Shown one piece after another: positions 18,572 through 27,624 of a DNA stretch of 64,000 nt. Position numbers and translations under genes: made by a program. The DNA comes from Persicobacter diffluens (GTDB taxonomy: Bacteria; Bacteroidota; Bacteroidia; Cytophagales; Cyclobacteriaceae), in the NCBI RefSeq assembly GCF_036244895.1, contig NZ_BQKE01000001.1, positions 2,976,001 to 3,040,000 of the forward strand, written 5' to 3'. The notes beneath the pieces are model-generated. The model did not search any database. It saw nothing but the letters and a program-made list of their open reading frames with translations, and had not been told where the DNA came from. Each line of letters starts with the position of its first letter. Position 1 is the stretch's first letter.

Positions 18572-18600
18572 AAAACACACCCTATGGGGAGGGTGTGTTT
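18572..18600 (-). promoter_or_regulatory. Intercistronic hairpin inside the lipoprotein operon
   Basis: AAACACACCCT and AGGGTGTGTTT form a perfect 11-bp stem with a six-base loop between the third and fourth genes, followed on the minus strand by TTTTCCCC. It could attenuate transcription or stabilise the upstream message. Confidence 0.55.
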
Positions 18601-18620
18601 ATTGTTTCAATTAGATACGA

Positions 18621-19586
18621 TTAATTCAAAATCACATCAAATACATCATTTTGAGTCGGTGTAATTGGGTTGCCAACATCAACAGGCTTACCATTAGATG
18701 CATCAGCTTTACCATGGTACTTGATCGTTGAAATTGTACCTCCGGTAAATGATACAGTTACCGATTTACCCTCTGGAATACCAACCGTCCAGAATCCATT
18801 TGAGTAATTACCACTGCTATCATCTTCTTCAAAATAAACAATTGTAGCATCAGAAGAATCTGTAATTTTCAAAGTACCAGGAACAGCCACCCACTTACCA
18901 TCAGCATCCAATTTTGTTGTTGTAATTTGGAAATCGGCTCTTTTTACAATGTTACCTTCGTGAATGATACCATTCATATAACCGAAATCGGTTGCGCTGT
19001 TTTCTGTCACATCTACTGCAGCGAATTCAACATTCCAAATTTCATTAGCATTGATTGTAATAGCACTTGAAGCTAATTTTGTTGTTGCATCTAAGGCTAC
19101 CTCAGTAATAAAAACAGAACCAGCTGGCGCACTACTTTCATCAAACGAAATTGGATCTAAATTTTTTGTCCAATTTGCCAATATCGAATTAGTTTTGGGT
19201 GTCATCGCTAACAAATCACCACCATCATCAAATAGCTGAACATCTGTAAAGAAAATCTCTGTACCCGCTGGAAAAGCTACTTTATCTGTTGTTACAAAAC
19301 CAGTTCCTGCTGTCTCATCTCCCCCAGGGTATAAACCTGCGTTCGTTTTTGTAAAAGTCAAAGGTATTGCTGTTGTCCCATCCGAATAAGTAACAACCAT
19401 TGTCTCCACACTCTCCATTACAAAAGCTGAGATTCCCATAACACGAGCTGTACTCTCATTAGAGTGCATCGCAGAATTAAAAGTAATCTCCCCATTCCCA
19501 ACCAATTCATCCTCAGTGGACTTACAAGAGAAAAGACCCGCTACTACCAGTAGCAACGTCAATAATTTTGTCGTTAAGTTTTGCAT
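18621..19586 (-). CDS. Lipoprotein of unknown family, 321 residues
   Basis: Third gene of the operon, 13 bp after the 19600 gene. Lipobox LFSC at Cys21, then KSTEDELVGNGEITFNS. The body is beta-rich, with many Thr, Asp and Gly. The segment DFGYMNGIIHEGNIVKRADF, then KWVAVPGTLKI and VGIPEGKSVTVSF aligns by eye with DFGYANWGVSILERTDF, WVPVTGTIRI and IGVPKGTMTTIFF in the 19600 product, so the two are paralogous. Both end with a short strand after a QNDVFDVIL or EQDDIIDII motif. Charged residues right after the lipid Cys (KSTEDE) are compatible with surface export in Bacteroidota, though not proof. No catalytic motif is visible. Confidence 0.75.
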   Translation of the reverse strand: MQNLTTKLLTLLLVVAGLFSCKSTEDELVGNGEITFNSAMHSNESTARVMGISAFVMESVETMVVTYSDGTTAIPLTFTKTNAGLYPGGDETAGTGFVTTDKVAFPAGTEIFFTDVQLFDDGGDLLAMTPKTNSILANWTKNLDPISFDESSAPAGSVFITEVALDATTKLASSAITINANEIWNVEFAAVDVTENSATDFGYMNGIIHEGNIVKRADFQITTTKLDADGKWVAVPGTLKITDSSDATIVYFEEDDSSGNYSNGFWTVGIPEGKSVTVSFTGGTISTIKYHGKADASNGKPVDVGNPITPTQNDVFDVILN

Positions 19587-19599
19587 AAATATTGATTAA

Positions 19600-20388
19600 T
19601 TATTTTGTAAATATGATATCGATAATATCGTCTTGTTCATGTATTCTATTGACCGGATAATCCAAGTTCAGGAATTGCCCCTGATCCAATACTAGTCGTA
19701 CTTTTTCGACTTTCAAGTCGCTATCATCCGGTGTAAAAAAGATGGTCGTCATCGTCCCTTTCGGCACCCCAATCTTTGAAAATCCGGTATCCAGTCCCTT
19801 TTGTTCCACCAAGATCGCCCCCTCCTCATTTTCTATTCTGATCGTACCCGTTACTGGCACCCAAGCACCCTTGTCATCAATTATGGAAGCAGTAATGGTA
19901 AAATCGGTACGCTCTAGGATGCTGACACCCCAATTGGCATAGCCAAAATCCGCCTCCGAGAAACCATTCGCCAATACTACCTGCAGGCTTTCCTGATAAG
20001 TCTGATTAAAGGTTCTTACAATGCCGTACGGTAAGGGTTCTTGGACTTGTGGTGCCAAAATCGCCGTATCCATCGGGATAGCGGCCACTACCATTCCATG
20101 CTCACTCATCAGTTCCACCTTGAACAGCTCACTCGCTCCAATCAAGCCTTTGGAGGCCGGCACCACCACCCCACTATCAGTAGGATGCGCCAATAACTTT
20201 TGCGCCAAAATTTTATCCGAACCCTGAGATTGGATCACCGCATAAGCTACCTGATCGATCCAGTGTTGATCATTTTCACTAATGGAAAATACATACTGAC
20301 AATCAGGAGATTGCGGGTAGAATAATTCCTCCTGTTTACAGGAAAAAAACAGCAACAAAAATATATATAGTATATTGATCAATCTCAT
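19600..20388 (-). CDS. Lipoprotein of unknown family, 262 residues, paralogous to the next gene
   Basis: Second gene of the operon. The signal ends LLLFFSC with Cys17, followed by KQEELFYPQ. Shares the C-terminal domain described for the 18621 product (about 145-262). The first half is a separate beta-rich region ending near LPYGIVRTF. The start is either the GTG at 20391, which shares its first base with the last base of the previous stop codon, or the ATG at 20388; I use the ATG because it gives a clean signal sequence. The near-overlap implies translational coupling to the 20391 gene. Function unknown; likely an outer-membrane or surface partner of the neighbouring lipoproteins. Confidence 0.75.
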   Translation of the reverse strand: MRLINILYIFLLLFFSCKQEELFYPQSPDCQYVFSISENDQHWIDQVAYAVIQSQGSDKILAQKLLAHPTDSGVVVPASKGLIGASELFKVELMSEHGMVVAAIPMDTAILAPQVQEPLPYGIVRTFNQTYQESLQVVLANGFSEADFGYANWGVSILERTDFTITASIIDDKGAWVPVTGTIRIENEEGAILVEQKGLDTGFSKIGVPKGTMTTIFFTPDDSDLKVEKVRLVLDQGQFLNLDYPVNRIHEQDDIIDIIFTK

Positions 20389-20390
20389 CA

Positions 20391-20954
20391 CTAAAAAGTT
20401 AAACCAGCCCCAAAAGTAAATCCATTGGTGAGGTGGTAACCGGTATAAAGGTAAAATGGAACGCTGGAGCGGGGGTTCTTATTCCAATCATTGAGCTCAA
20501 ATAAAATCCCGGCTTCTAAAGCGTAGGTATATTCACTTTTAAAATCCGTATAGGGCACTTCTATTTCGGGGTAATCGGGATGCTCCATAGAACCTTTTTC
20601 ATAGTTCGCCAATGTTTGCATTCCGGGGGAGAGCAGTATATGCACCCCTCTGCTTACCTTATATCCAAAATTCACGAGCAAATCTGCCTTTATCACTGTT
20701 TCCGCATCTTTTGTCATTTGGCTCATACGCCCATTAAGTCCCATACCAAAATTTTGATTACGGCCGTACCTACCTACCCTCAACGGAAGATACACCTGGG
20801 CTCCGAATTTTTGATCAGTAGTATATTGCACACCAACAAAGACATTGGACCCCTTTGATCCTCTCCGGCTTGTCCTTTTTCGCCTAGGAGGAGCGGCGGC
20901 CATCATTTCAGCAGCTATCGCTATGAAAATAATAAAAAGTATAAATCGTTTCAT
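20391..20954 (-). CDS. Small outer-membrane beta-barrel-like protein
   Basis: First gene of the operon, 187 residues. Signal peptide 1-20 (ends MMAAA), then a very basic segment PPRRKRTSRRGSKG. The rest alternates in the manner of an eight-strand barrel: VFVGVQYTTDQKFGAQVYL, NFGMGLNGRMSQM, IKADLLVNFGYKV, YTYALEAGILFEL, and the final strand FTFGAGLTF ending in an aromatic residue, as barrel assembly signals do. No family name can be given. As the leading gene it may provide an outer-membrane anchor or pore for the three lipoproteins downstream. Confidence 0.7.
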   Translation of the reverse strand: MKRFILFIIFIAIAAEMMAAAPPRRKRTSRRGSKGSNVFVGVQYTTDQKFGAQVYLPLRVGRYGRNQNFGMGLNGRMSQMTKDAETVIKADLLVNFGYKVSRGVHILLSPGMQTLANYEKGSMEHPDYPEIEVPYTDFKSEYTYALEAGILFELNDWNKNPRSSVPFYLYTGYHLTNGFTFGAGLTF

Positions 20955-21905
20955 TCTCTATTTCTCCCGCCGTTTCTTAAATATCATCAACCGTCATCAT
21001 CTGAGGAGTTCCAATTTCGACTTAGGAAACCACAAAATATTAAGTAAATATTCATACAGGCAATAGTGATTCTAATATCTATAAAACAATACTCCCTAAC
21101 CACCTTAGCAGGAATCCTCCTCCCCACCATTAACATAGGGCAACCATTAGTGATTTCGGCAAATATTATAGGACAAAGCTATGGAATTAATTTCATTCTA
21201 ATTGGGCGTTTTGCTCCGGAGGAACCAAACATCATTCTAAAAATCTTGAAATTTCACTGAAAAATGACACACACAAATCAAAGGTTGGCACGCAACAGAA
21301 TCTAAATATTAATTTTTTTGTAAAAAATTATACTAAACAAAATCAATGAACAATAAAATACAAGTATGTTGTTAATAAACACAATCACTCAACCAGATGG
21401 TATCTAAGTCATTTTTTTTTGCAAATGTAATTTTTTACCCATTTTCAGCAGAAAATAAATCCCAACGCTTAAATAGGCTATTTTCACCCCAACATTCAAA
21501 ACATTGATTAACAATCAAATACGAAAAAATGTAAAATTTACTAAAATTTACCAATAGGAAACAGACCTTCTAAAAAAGCTACTGCTTCAAAAATATTCTC
21601 AAAAGAACAATCAAGAGCCGGGATGTCTAATATTTTATCGGTGAGGATAATCAAGTACTCATGAATCACCCATTAAACCAGTATAGAAAAATAAAATAAT
21701 TATCATAAAAAAAACACAACAGACTAAAAACCAGTCCACTAATAATTAAAATCGATTACGAAAAATCACCTATTTTTAAACAATTTGATGAAATTAACTA
21801 AACAACCTGCTTGATCAATAAAAACACCAACAGAAGTCCAAATATTTGATTGCCACCTAATTTGTATCTCCTTCAAAATTAATCTTTTAAAACAACAGAA
21901 AGAGG
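20955..21905. other. Long AT-rich intergenic region upstream of the lipoprotein operon
   Basis: 950 bp with no convincing gene; a 64-codon open frame at 21066-21260 (+) has no ribosome binding site or family resemblance. On the minus strand TACATTTG at 21422-21429 matches TAnnTTTG and could be the operon promoter, which would give an untranslated leader of roughly 460 nt. Nothing else is recognised. Confidence 0.4.
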
Positions 21906-22126
21906 CACACAGTCATTAGGAAGAAAAATCCTCCCTCAGCTGTAAGGCGGAAAAAACGAAAAACTAGTTTCTTACTACAAGTTTTTTCCAAGGAAGCATA
22001 TGAATAAGGAAAAAGCAAACTTGCACAAATTTGAGCTACTAGAAACGAAAGAAAAACACCCATAACAAATTAAGAATAAACAACTTAATTCAGTCAGATA
22101 AATCCACAGCGAATAATTCAGGTTAA
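21906..22126 (+). repeat. Repeat A, diverged copy
   Basis: Left end is decayed; the block AGCTGTAAGGCGGAAAAAAC, the core CAAGGAAGCATATGAATAAGG and the right end GCGAATAATTCAGGTTAA are clear. The terminal TTA at 22123-22125 is the stop codon of the 22123 gene on the minus strand. Confidence 0.78.
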
Positions 22127-23007
22127 ACCTCTTTTGTCTCCCGATGGGCATTAAACACTGCTAATAATTCTTCATGTTGATCATCAGGTACGGCATCCAA
22201 ATTTATCAAGTGAGCAGGCCCTTCCAACAACCCTAACTGCAAAAGCATCATTCTACCATTAAAATAAATAGCGCTATTGCAGACATCCTTTAGAAAAATT
22301 TCCTTTCTGGCCCCTGTCATCCGATTTTCTCTTACGATCTTATACTCATCAATGATCAATCGATTCCAATTGATCATCAGGTTTATTATCACCAAAATCA
22401 AGGCCGCCACACTACAAAATCCGGCGACCACTGGAATGGGTATAAGTAAACTTAATAAGGCAGTGATGCCGAAAATTATAGTGTTGCTCATTTTCCACCA
22501 GGGCATGGTAAAGGTATATCGCATTCCTGCTTTGACCGCAGGGGGGCAATAGTCCTCAGCTGCAAACTTTTCCAATAAAACTGCCTTTAAAGCATTAATA
22601 TTTTTATAAAAATCAACATAAATATAATAATCCTGCCCTTGAGCGCTGAAATAAATAACCGGATATAAAACCGGAGCAATCCCTAAGCTAAACCATGCCT
22701 GTTGCCAGAGAAAAACCTTATCGATTTTTTGCCAATCAATTTCCTCCTGCCCGATAAATAGCCCTTTTGCGGTCAATGTGACTGGTGGCACCTGCTTTAT
22801 TTGTTTTCGAAAACAATAAACTGTCCATGCGATAACCAATACACTTACCGTCAAAAGGAAATAATCCCTTCCCTCGAAACTGTTACGCCCGTGCTGATAC
22901 ATTCCATTTATTATTAAACCAATAAATATCAATGGCAACAGTAAATAGGGGATATTAAATAAATAAAAGCGGTACCTCTTAATGTCAAATTTTCGCTCGT
23001 CGCTCAT
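22123..23007 (-). CDS. Membrane protein of unknown function with PH-like segments
   Basis: 294 residues with two pairs of membrane helices at about 14-34/45-66 and 172-195/200-215. After each pair lies a soluble segment: LTAKGLFIGQEEIDWQKIDKVFLW and IDEYKIVRENRMTGARKEIFLKDV, which look like the strands of bacterial PH-type membrane-associated domains. It starts with a short basic cytoplasmic tail. No enzyme motif is visible. The stop codon is formed by the end of repeat A. It is transcribed in the same direction as, and downstream of, the tmRNA gene, but a terminator separates them. Confidence 0.7.
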   Translation of the reverse strand: MSDERKFDIKRYRFYLFNIPYLLLPLIFIGLIINGMYQHGRNSFEGRDYFLLTVSVLVIAWTVYCFRKQIKQVPPVTLTAKGLFIGQEEIDWQKIDKVFLWQQAWFSLGIAPVLYPVIYFSAQGQDYYIYVDFYKNINALKAVLLEKFAAEDYCPPAVKAGMRYTFTMPWWKMSNTIIFGITALLSLLIPIPVVAGFCSVAALILVIINLMINWNRLIIDEYKIVRENRMTGARKEIFLKDVCNSAIYFNGRMMLLQLGLLEGPAHLINLDAVPDDQHEELLAVFNAHRETKEV

Positions 23008-23155
23008 ATAAACTAATATTCAACTTATTCATTAGAAAATAAAAAATCATTTTCTCCAAATTTAATTGACAGGATAAAAGTCCAAAAATTGAATGCGACA
23101 CCCAAGTCTATCCAATTGCTACTGGGCATCAAAGTCGAAGTCAAAAAAAAACAAT

Positions 23156-23190
23156 AAAAAACCCCTCTCAGCGTAGCTAAGAGGGGTTTT
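23156..23190 (-). terminator. Terminator of the tmRNA gene
   Basis: On the minus strand AAAACCCCTCT and AGAGGGGTTTT form a strong stem and run into a T-rich tract, 13 bp past the tmRNA 3' end. Confidence 0.85.
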
Positions 23191-23202
23191 AGAAAATGAG
23201 TG

Positions 23203-23605
23203 TGGAGTCGGCGAGAATCGAACTCGCGTCCAGAGAAGGTAATTGTCGAGCCTTCTACATGCTTAGTTTACACTTAAATTTTCGAACGAGGGCAGGAGGA
23301 AAACATCCAACCGTTCGTCTTATCTGCTAGTATTCGGATTAGGATCGCAGCATCTCCCTCTCCTATTTTCTTATAAACGACACCCCAAATCCAACCGTAA
23401 GAAACCCCAGTTGGTGGGATGTGGCCCGGGAACTATTAGCTCAACCGCATAAAGCCTGCTATCATACTCTAGGAGTTATGATTAGGCAGCCATGGCAAAG
23501 TTAGACTCGCCAATTATGATGTGCGTAAATTTATCACGGAGGTACACGCTCCCCCCGACATGCTTATACTCGCAACGACTCATCCTGTCAAAACCGATCG
23601 ACCCC
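23203..23605 (-). ncRNA. ssrA: Transfer-messenger RNA (tmRNA)
   Basis: About 403 nt. The 5' end GGGGTCGATCGGTTTTGACA pairs with the 3' end CGACTCC through a seven-pair acceptor stem with one G-U, and the T arm reads GCGAGTTCGATTCTCGC. CCA is not encoded after the discriminator A. The resume frame reads GGC GAG TCT AAC TTT GCC ATG GCT GCC TAA, giving the degradation tag GESNFAMAA. Downstream parts contain the usual pseudoknot-forming repeats. tmRNA with SmpB rescues stalled ribosomes and tags the unfinished protein for ClpXP and similar proteases. No integrated element follows its 3' end. Confidence 0.95.
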
Positions 23606-23634
23606 TATCGGATCCATCATGGTAAAATGGACTG

Positions 23635-23666
23635 CAAAGATGGGATAAAACCGCTTAATATGCAAA
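23635..23666 (-). promoter_or_regulatory. Probable tmRNA promoter
   Basis: On the minus strand TTTG and CATCTTTG (one mismatch to TAnnTTTG) are 20 bp apart. Transcription would begin about 20-25 nt before the mature 5' end, leaving a leader for RNase P to remove. Confidence 0.4.
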
Positions 23667-23727
23667 TCCACATTGATTTTTACGAAAAGCTTTGCATTTG
23701 GATATGCCAGAGTACGGACCAGTATTG

Positions 23728-23861
23728 GCTGAAGGATGGAGGCAGCGGCGAAGCCGGTTGTTGGAGCTCCTGTGGCCGGAAGACCAAATAACTATTTTTT
23801 TTCAAAACCTTCCGGCCGCAGAGCGACTGCCGAGAGCCTGACCGAGCGTGCGAGGCAGCCC
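23728..23861. repeat. GC-rich intergenic repeat, copy 2
   Basis: Contains GCGACTGCCGAGAGCC, CCGGAAG/CTTCCGG arms (a long imperfect hairpin across 23774-23813) and GAGGCAGCCCCTAA, matching the plan of the copies at 11614 and 60976. Its right end touches repeat A directly. Confidence 0.6.
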
Positions 23862-24084
23862 CTAAGCCGAATTATTCACCGCCAATTTATTAACCCAGCA
23901 CAATTAATTTAATTTCAAGCCTTTAAAACTTATTTTCTTTGAATTACAATAGCCCAAATTTGAGCAAGCTTGCTTTCTCCTCATTCATCTGTTTCGTTGG
24001 AAAAAACTCTAAATAGGAAACTATTCCTTCATTTTTTCCGCCTTACAGCTAAACGAGGATTTAAGCATGAATAATCCGGGCTAA
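23862..24084 (-). repeat. Repeat A, intact copy (reverse orientation)
   Basis: 223 bp from CTAAGCCGAATTATTCACCG to ATGAATAATCCGGGCTAA with the palindrome-like AGCCCAAATTTGAGC. It ends 10 bp after the stop codon of the DUF58 gene. Confidence 0.87.
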
Positions 24085-24094
24085 ATACCTTCAT

Positions 24095-25447
24095 CTAAAT
24101 CATCCCCCTTGCCTTAAACTCCAAATACTTGTTCAGCGCACTCACTGTCAGGTTTTCGGGGGCCGTGAGAATCGGGTGAATACCATATTGGCGCAATTTT
24201 TTCACCATAAGCTGTTTTTCATTGGCCATTTTTTCAACCACCCCTCTTAAATAGGCGCCGGACTCGTCCACCACTTCTTCCTCCAGAAAGGATTCGACCT
24301 CTGTATTGGTAAAGAGTACCACCACCAGGAGGTGCCGGGCGGCCATTTTTCGAAAATAAGGCAACTGACGTTCCAGGCTAAGCTCACTTTCAAAGTTGGT
24401 AAACAGCAACACCATCGACCGTTGACTCAGCTGCCTTCTCAGGTGGGTATAAACGCCGGAAAAATCAGTCTCTTCAAAGGAAGGCCTGAACTTGTACAAC
24501 TGCTCTTGCAATGTATTAATAATCATAGGTTGCCTGGAAGGTTTTATCCAGGAACGCTGGGATTGATCATGACAATGAAGCCCCACCAAATCCTTTTTCT
24601 TATAGGCGACATTCAACAAGACTAAAGTGGAATTAATCGCATAATCAACCAGATCCATACCATTGAAGGATGCTTTCATATTTCGACCACCATCAATCAG
24701 TGCGACTACCTGTTGTGCTTTTTCATCCTGATATTGATTCACCATCAAATCAGCCTTGCGCGCGGTGGCCGCCCAATTTACATTTCGAATATCATCTCCA
24801 ATGATATACTCACGTATTTGATCAAATTCTTTCTGCTGCCCTATTCTTCTGAATTTTTTAACTCCCCCAAAGGAAAAGGCCGTATTCTGTGCCATTAATT
24901 CATACTGACGCAAATGCACGAAAGAAGGATAACAGGCCACTTCCTGTGGACTGGCCAATTTAAAATGCCTTTCCACTAAGCCTAAAAAGCCCTGAGCCAC
25001 GACTCTTAAGTATCCGAAATGATATGCTCCACGCTCCACCGGCTGCAATAAATATTGAAATTGCTGCTGTTGTTGCTTTGAAAAAGCGACCTGCTGCAGG
25101 GGGATTTCCTCTGAAATCTGATCCGGAATTTCATCTAGCCATTGAAGGATGGTAGGAAATCGATAAGTGGAGATTAGGCTCACTTTTACCGGATTGGTAT
25201 CCCCGTTCGAAAATCTATTGGGAAGCTGTCGCTCCCCCTGAATATTCCCGGTAAAAAATAATAATATAAATTCAAAAACACTTATAACAACCCAGGCCAG
25301 TAATAATAATTGACTCAACCAATACAGGGGAGCTATCCAAAATCCAAGCACACTCATACTAGCCACCACAGCCGCCGCCAGATAAAAACGCATGCTAAAG
25401 TTGAGCTGATAAAGCTCCTTCCATATACTATTTAAACGCTCCATCAT
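24095..25447 (-). CDS. DUF58 domain protein
   Basis: 450 residues. Two membrane helices at about 18-68, then a periplasm-facing beta-rich part, then the DUF58 signature at about 205-260: EYIIGDDIRNVNWAATARKA followed by MVNQYQDEKAQQVVALIDGG, where the DxGR motif resembles a vWA metal-ion site. DUF58 proteins almost always accompany a MoxR AAA ATPase, as here (14 bp gap), and are thought to act with it in assembly or activation of protein complexes, often in stress or envelope functions. It is the last gene of the six-gene operon running from 30076 down. Confidence 0.9.
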   Translation of the reverse strand: MMERLNSIWKELYQLNFSMRFYLAAAVVASMSVLGFWIAPLYWLSQLLLLAWVVISVFEFILLFFTGNIQGERQLPNRFSNGDTNPVKVSLISTYRFPTILQWLDEIPDQISEEIPLQQVAFSKQQQQQFQYLLQPVERGAYHFGYLRVVAQGFLGLVERHFKLASPQEVACYPSFVHLRQYELMAQNTAFSFGGVKKFRRIGQQKEFDQIREYIIGDDIRNVNWAATARKADLMVNQYQDEKAQQVVALIDGGRNMKASFNGMDLVDYAINSTLVLLNVAYKKKDLVGLHCHDQSQRSWIKPSRQPMIINTLQEQLYKFRPSFEETDFSGVYTHLRRQLSQRSMVLLFTNFESELSLERQLPYFRKMAARHLLVVVLFTNTEVESFLEEEVVDESGAYLRGVVEKMANEKQLMVKKLRQYGIHPILTAPENLTVSALNKYLEFKARGMI

Positions 25448-25461
25448 AATGCCTGAAATAT

Positions 25462-26442
25462 CTATCGTGGTGCCTCTACCGCCTTCAAAATCTGGTCAAG
25501 GGCCATTTCAACGGTGTACCCTTCCATTTCTTTCTCTGGAGTCAGCATCACCCGATGGCTCATCACGGAGGAAAAGACAAAAATCACATCTTCCGGCGTC
25601 ACGAAGTCACGGCCATTCATAATGGCGTGCACCTTGGCCGATTTCATAATGGCTAAAGAAGCACGTGGAGAGGCGCCATAATATAACTGGGCTGATTTTC
25701 TTGATTCCTGCACCAGCGCGGTAATATAGGCGAATAATTTGTCGGCCACGGTCACCTGCTCTACCAAAGAACGGATTTCCTTTAAATTTTCTTTCGAAAA
25801 AAACGACTGCACCTCCACATTAGACGAACTTAACTGCCCCAAATGGTGCCGCTTCAAAACCTCCTGCTCTTCCTCTGATGTAGGATACCCCACCGAAACC
25901 TTGAACATAAATCGATCCAGCTGTGCTTCCGGAAGCGGGTAAGTTCCTTCTTGCTCAATCGGGTTTTGGGTGGCTAAAACCATGAAGGGGTAATCCATCG
26001 GGTAGGTAGTGCCATCATTGGTAATTTGTCGCTCTTCCATCACCTCGAAAAGCGCGGCCTGCGTCTTTGCCGGGGCACGGTTGATCTCATCAACCAAAGC
26101 CATATTCGTGAAAATAGGCCCTTTTTTAAACTGAAAAACCCCTTCTTTCTGATTATAGATGGAAGTACCCAAAACATCTGAAGGCATTAAATCCGGAGTA
26201 AACTGAATACGGGAAAAATCGGCATTCACCATGGAAGCCAAAAGCTTGGCGACCAATGTTTTTGCCACACCAGGCACACCTTCCAGCAAAACATGTCCAT
26301 CTGCCAAAAGGGCGATAATCATTAGGTCCACCACCTTATCCTGCCCCACTAGTTTTTGCCCTATCTGGCTTTTCATCTCCTGAATTTTATCTCTAACATC
26401 GGAGATGTATAATCTATTTTGAAAAACTGAAGGTGTATCCAT
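25462..26442 (-). CDS. MoxR-family AAA+ ATPase
   Basis: 326 residues, the full MoxR length. Walker A GVPGVAKT in GHVLLEGVPGVAKTLVAK at about 50-65, Walker B ALVDEINRAP at about 115-125, sensor region MVLATQNPIEQEGTYPLPEA, and the C-terminal lid with GASPRASLAIMKSAKVHA. MoxR ATPases are chaperone-like and help insert cofactors or mature partner proteins, usually with vWA/DUF58 partners. Flanked by DUF4350 (2 bp) and DUF58 (14 bp) genes, so co-translated. Confidence 0.95.
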   Translation of the reverse strand: MDTPSVFQNRLYISDVRDKIQEMKSQIGQKLVGQDKVVDLMIIALLADGHVLLEGVPGVAKTLVAKLLASMVNADFSRIQFTPDLMPSDVLGTSIYNQKEGVFQFKKGPIFTNMALVDEINRAPAKTQAALFEVMEERQITNDGTTYPMDYPFMVLATQNPIEQEGTYPLPEAQLDRFMFKVSVGYPTSEEEQEVLKRHHLGQLSSSNVEVQSFFSKENLKEIRSLVEQVTVADKLFAYITALVQESRKSAQLYYGASPRASLAIMKSAKVHAIMNGRDFVTPEDVIFVFSSVMSHRVMLTPEKEMEGYTVEMALDQILKAVEAPR

Positions 26443-26444
26443 TA

Positions 26445-27623
26445 TTATTTCTTTTTATAAAATTCATTAATTGTCTGATTCAGTGACACAAAGTCCGGAG
26501 CGGAAGTATCTCCTCTAGATAAATCTATCTCATACCAAAGCCTTCTGAGAAAAACTTCCGAGTGCCCACTCTTTTCTGCCAATGCATCAAAGTATAAATC
26601 ATTTCGATCGTGAGAATCCAATAAGTAATGTGTCTTGATGTAATCTTTTAAATAATTTTTTCGATGCTCAAAAATGGCTCTTTCCGCATTCTTGTACTGA
26701 AACAATTTCGCTAAGGTGGTCGCATAATCCCTGCTCATATTGGTTTTATAAGCATGTGGCTTCCGGATGCGTTGCCTCCGTTGTGCTCCCAAAAACAGGA
26801 AGATCAAACCGGTCGCAATTAAAATATTCCAGGCCACATTCAAGGCTTCCGAAGCCCTCACAAATTGAAGGGGAGACTTGTCCGTGGCGGGCCCTAATAG
26901 CTGATATTCGCTCCAGTACCAATGCTCCTGTGGAAAATGATTCGCCAGCTCATTGATTAACTTCCTTTCTCGATCATGAATCAGGTGGTAATTAGAAAAC
27001 AGACAAGGTAACATATTAATGATGATACGCCCGTCTCCCACCTTTCCTTCCAGCAAAAAGTAGCGCTGATTTTCCTCTACCTGCCCCAGAACTTGCCAAT
27101 CAATGGAGGACTCCTCCTTAATTTTAATCGCATGAACGAAATCTGCTCCGGAGACCTTCACCTCCTCCTCCAGCAAACAAATATTTAAGGAATCAGTGAG
27201 CCCCTGCACTTTATCGGAAAAATCCTTGAACAATATCTCCGGCAGAAACTCACTTTTCAAACCTAGTGTATCCAGAAAGCTATTGTTCATTACCTGAGCG
27301 GAAATCAGAAAATGCTTCCCGTCTTTAGCTTCTCTTAATAATTTGGAATACTCGTGTTTCTCCAGCTCAATCTTGGGAGCCAGCATAAAAACGTTTGCTT
27401 CTCCTTCTGGCAAATCATATTCATAAATCGACTTTCTAAAGAAAACAGGCCGGGAACCCACATACCATTCCTCCAGCAGGCGATTCCAGATATAGGTGCC
27501 ATATGGTGATTTTTTATAGTTGAGGTAGTGTTTACTCCAATCATGCTTGGGGGAAGCGAAATAATAATATACCCCCAGCCCTAAAATCAAAAACAGTAAG
27601 GCTATTTTAAACGACTTTGGCAT
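26445..27623 (-). CDS. DUF4350 domain membrane protein
   Basis: 392 residues. N-terminal membrane helix at about 7-23, a periplasmic domain with the conserved start KSPYGTYIWNRLLEEWY and EGEANVFMLAPKIEL, a second helix near 270-287 (LNVAWNILIATGLIFLFLGA) and a cytoplasmic tail beginning with RRQRIRKPHAY. This is the usual layout of DUF4350 proteins, which occur in MoxR/DUF58 clusters. The fold of the periplasmic part is similar to class I glutamine-amidotransferase-like domains in general, but I see no catalytic triad here. It follows the DUF4129 gene by one base. Function unknown. Confidence 0.82.
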   Translation of the reverse strand: MPKSFKIALLFLILGLGVYYYFASPKHDWSKHYLNYKKSPYGTYIWNRLLEEWYVGSRPVFFRKSIYEYDLPEGEANVFMLAPKIELEKHEYSKLLREAKDGKHFLISAQVMNNSFLDTLGLKSEFLPEILFKDFSDKVQGLTDSLNICLLEEEVKVSGADFVHAIKIKEESSIDWQVLGQVEENQRYFLLEGKVGDGRIIINMLPCLFSNYHLIHDRERKLINELANHFPQEHWYWSEYQLLGPATDKSPLQFVRASEALNVAWNILIATGLIFLFLGAQRRQRIRKPHAYKTNMSRDYATTLAKLFQYKNAERAIFEHRKNYLKDYIKTHYLLDSHDRNDLYFDALAEKSGHSEVFLRRLWYEIDLSRGDTSAPDFVSLNQTINEFYKKK

Positions 27624-27624
27624 A

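Noticed and set aside
21066..21260. 64-codon ORF in the gap before the lipoprotein operon
   Set aside because: AT-rich, no ribosome binding site, no family resemblance and no terminator; treated as noise.
23492..23791. 99-codon ORF overlapping the tmRNA gene
   Set aside because: Its first third is antisense to the tmRNA and its last part lies in the GC-rich repeat.
23203..24084. Genomic island integrated at ssrA
   Set aside because: No integrase gene, no duplicated tmRNA 3' end and ordinary composition on both sides apart from the repeats.
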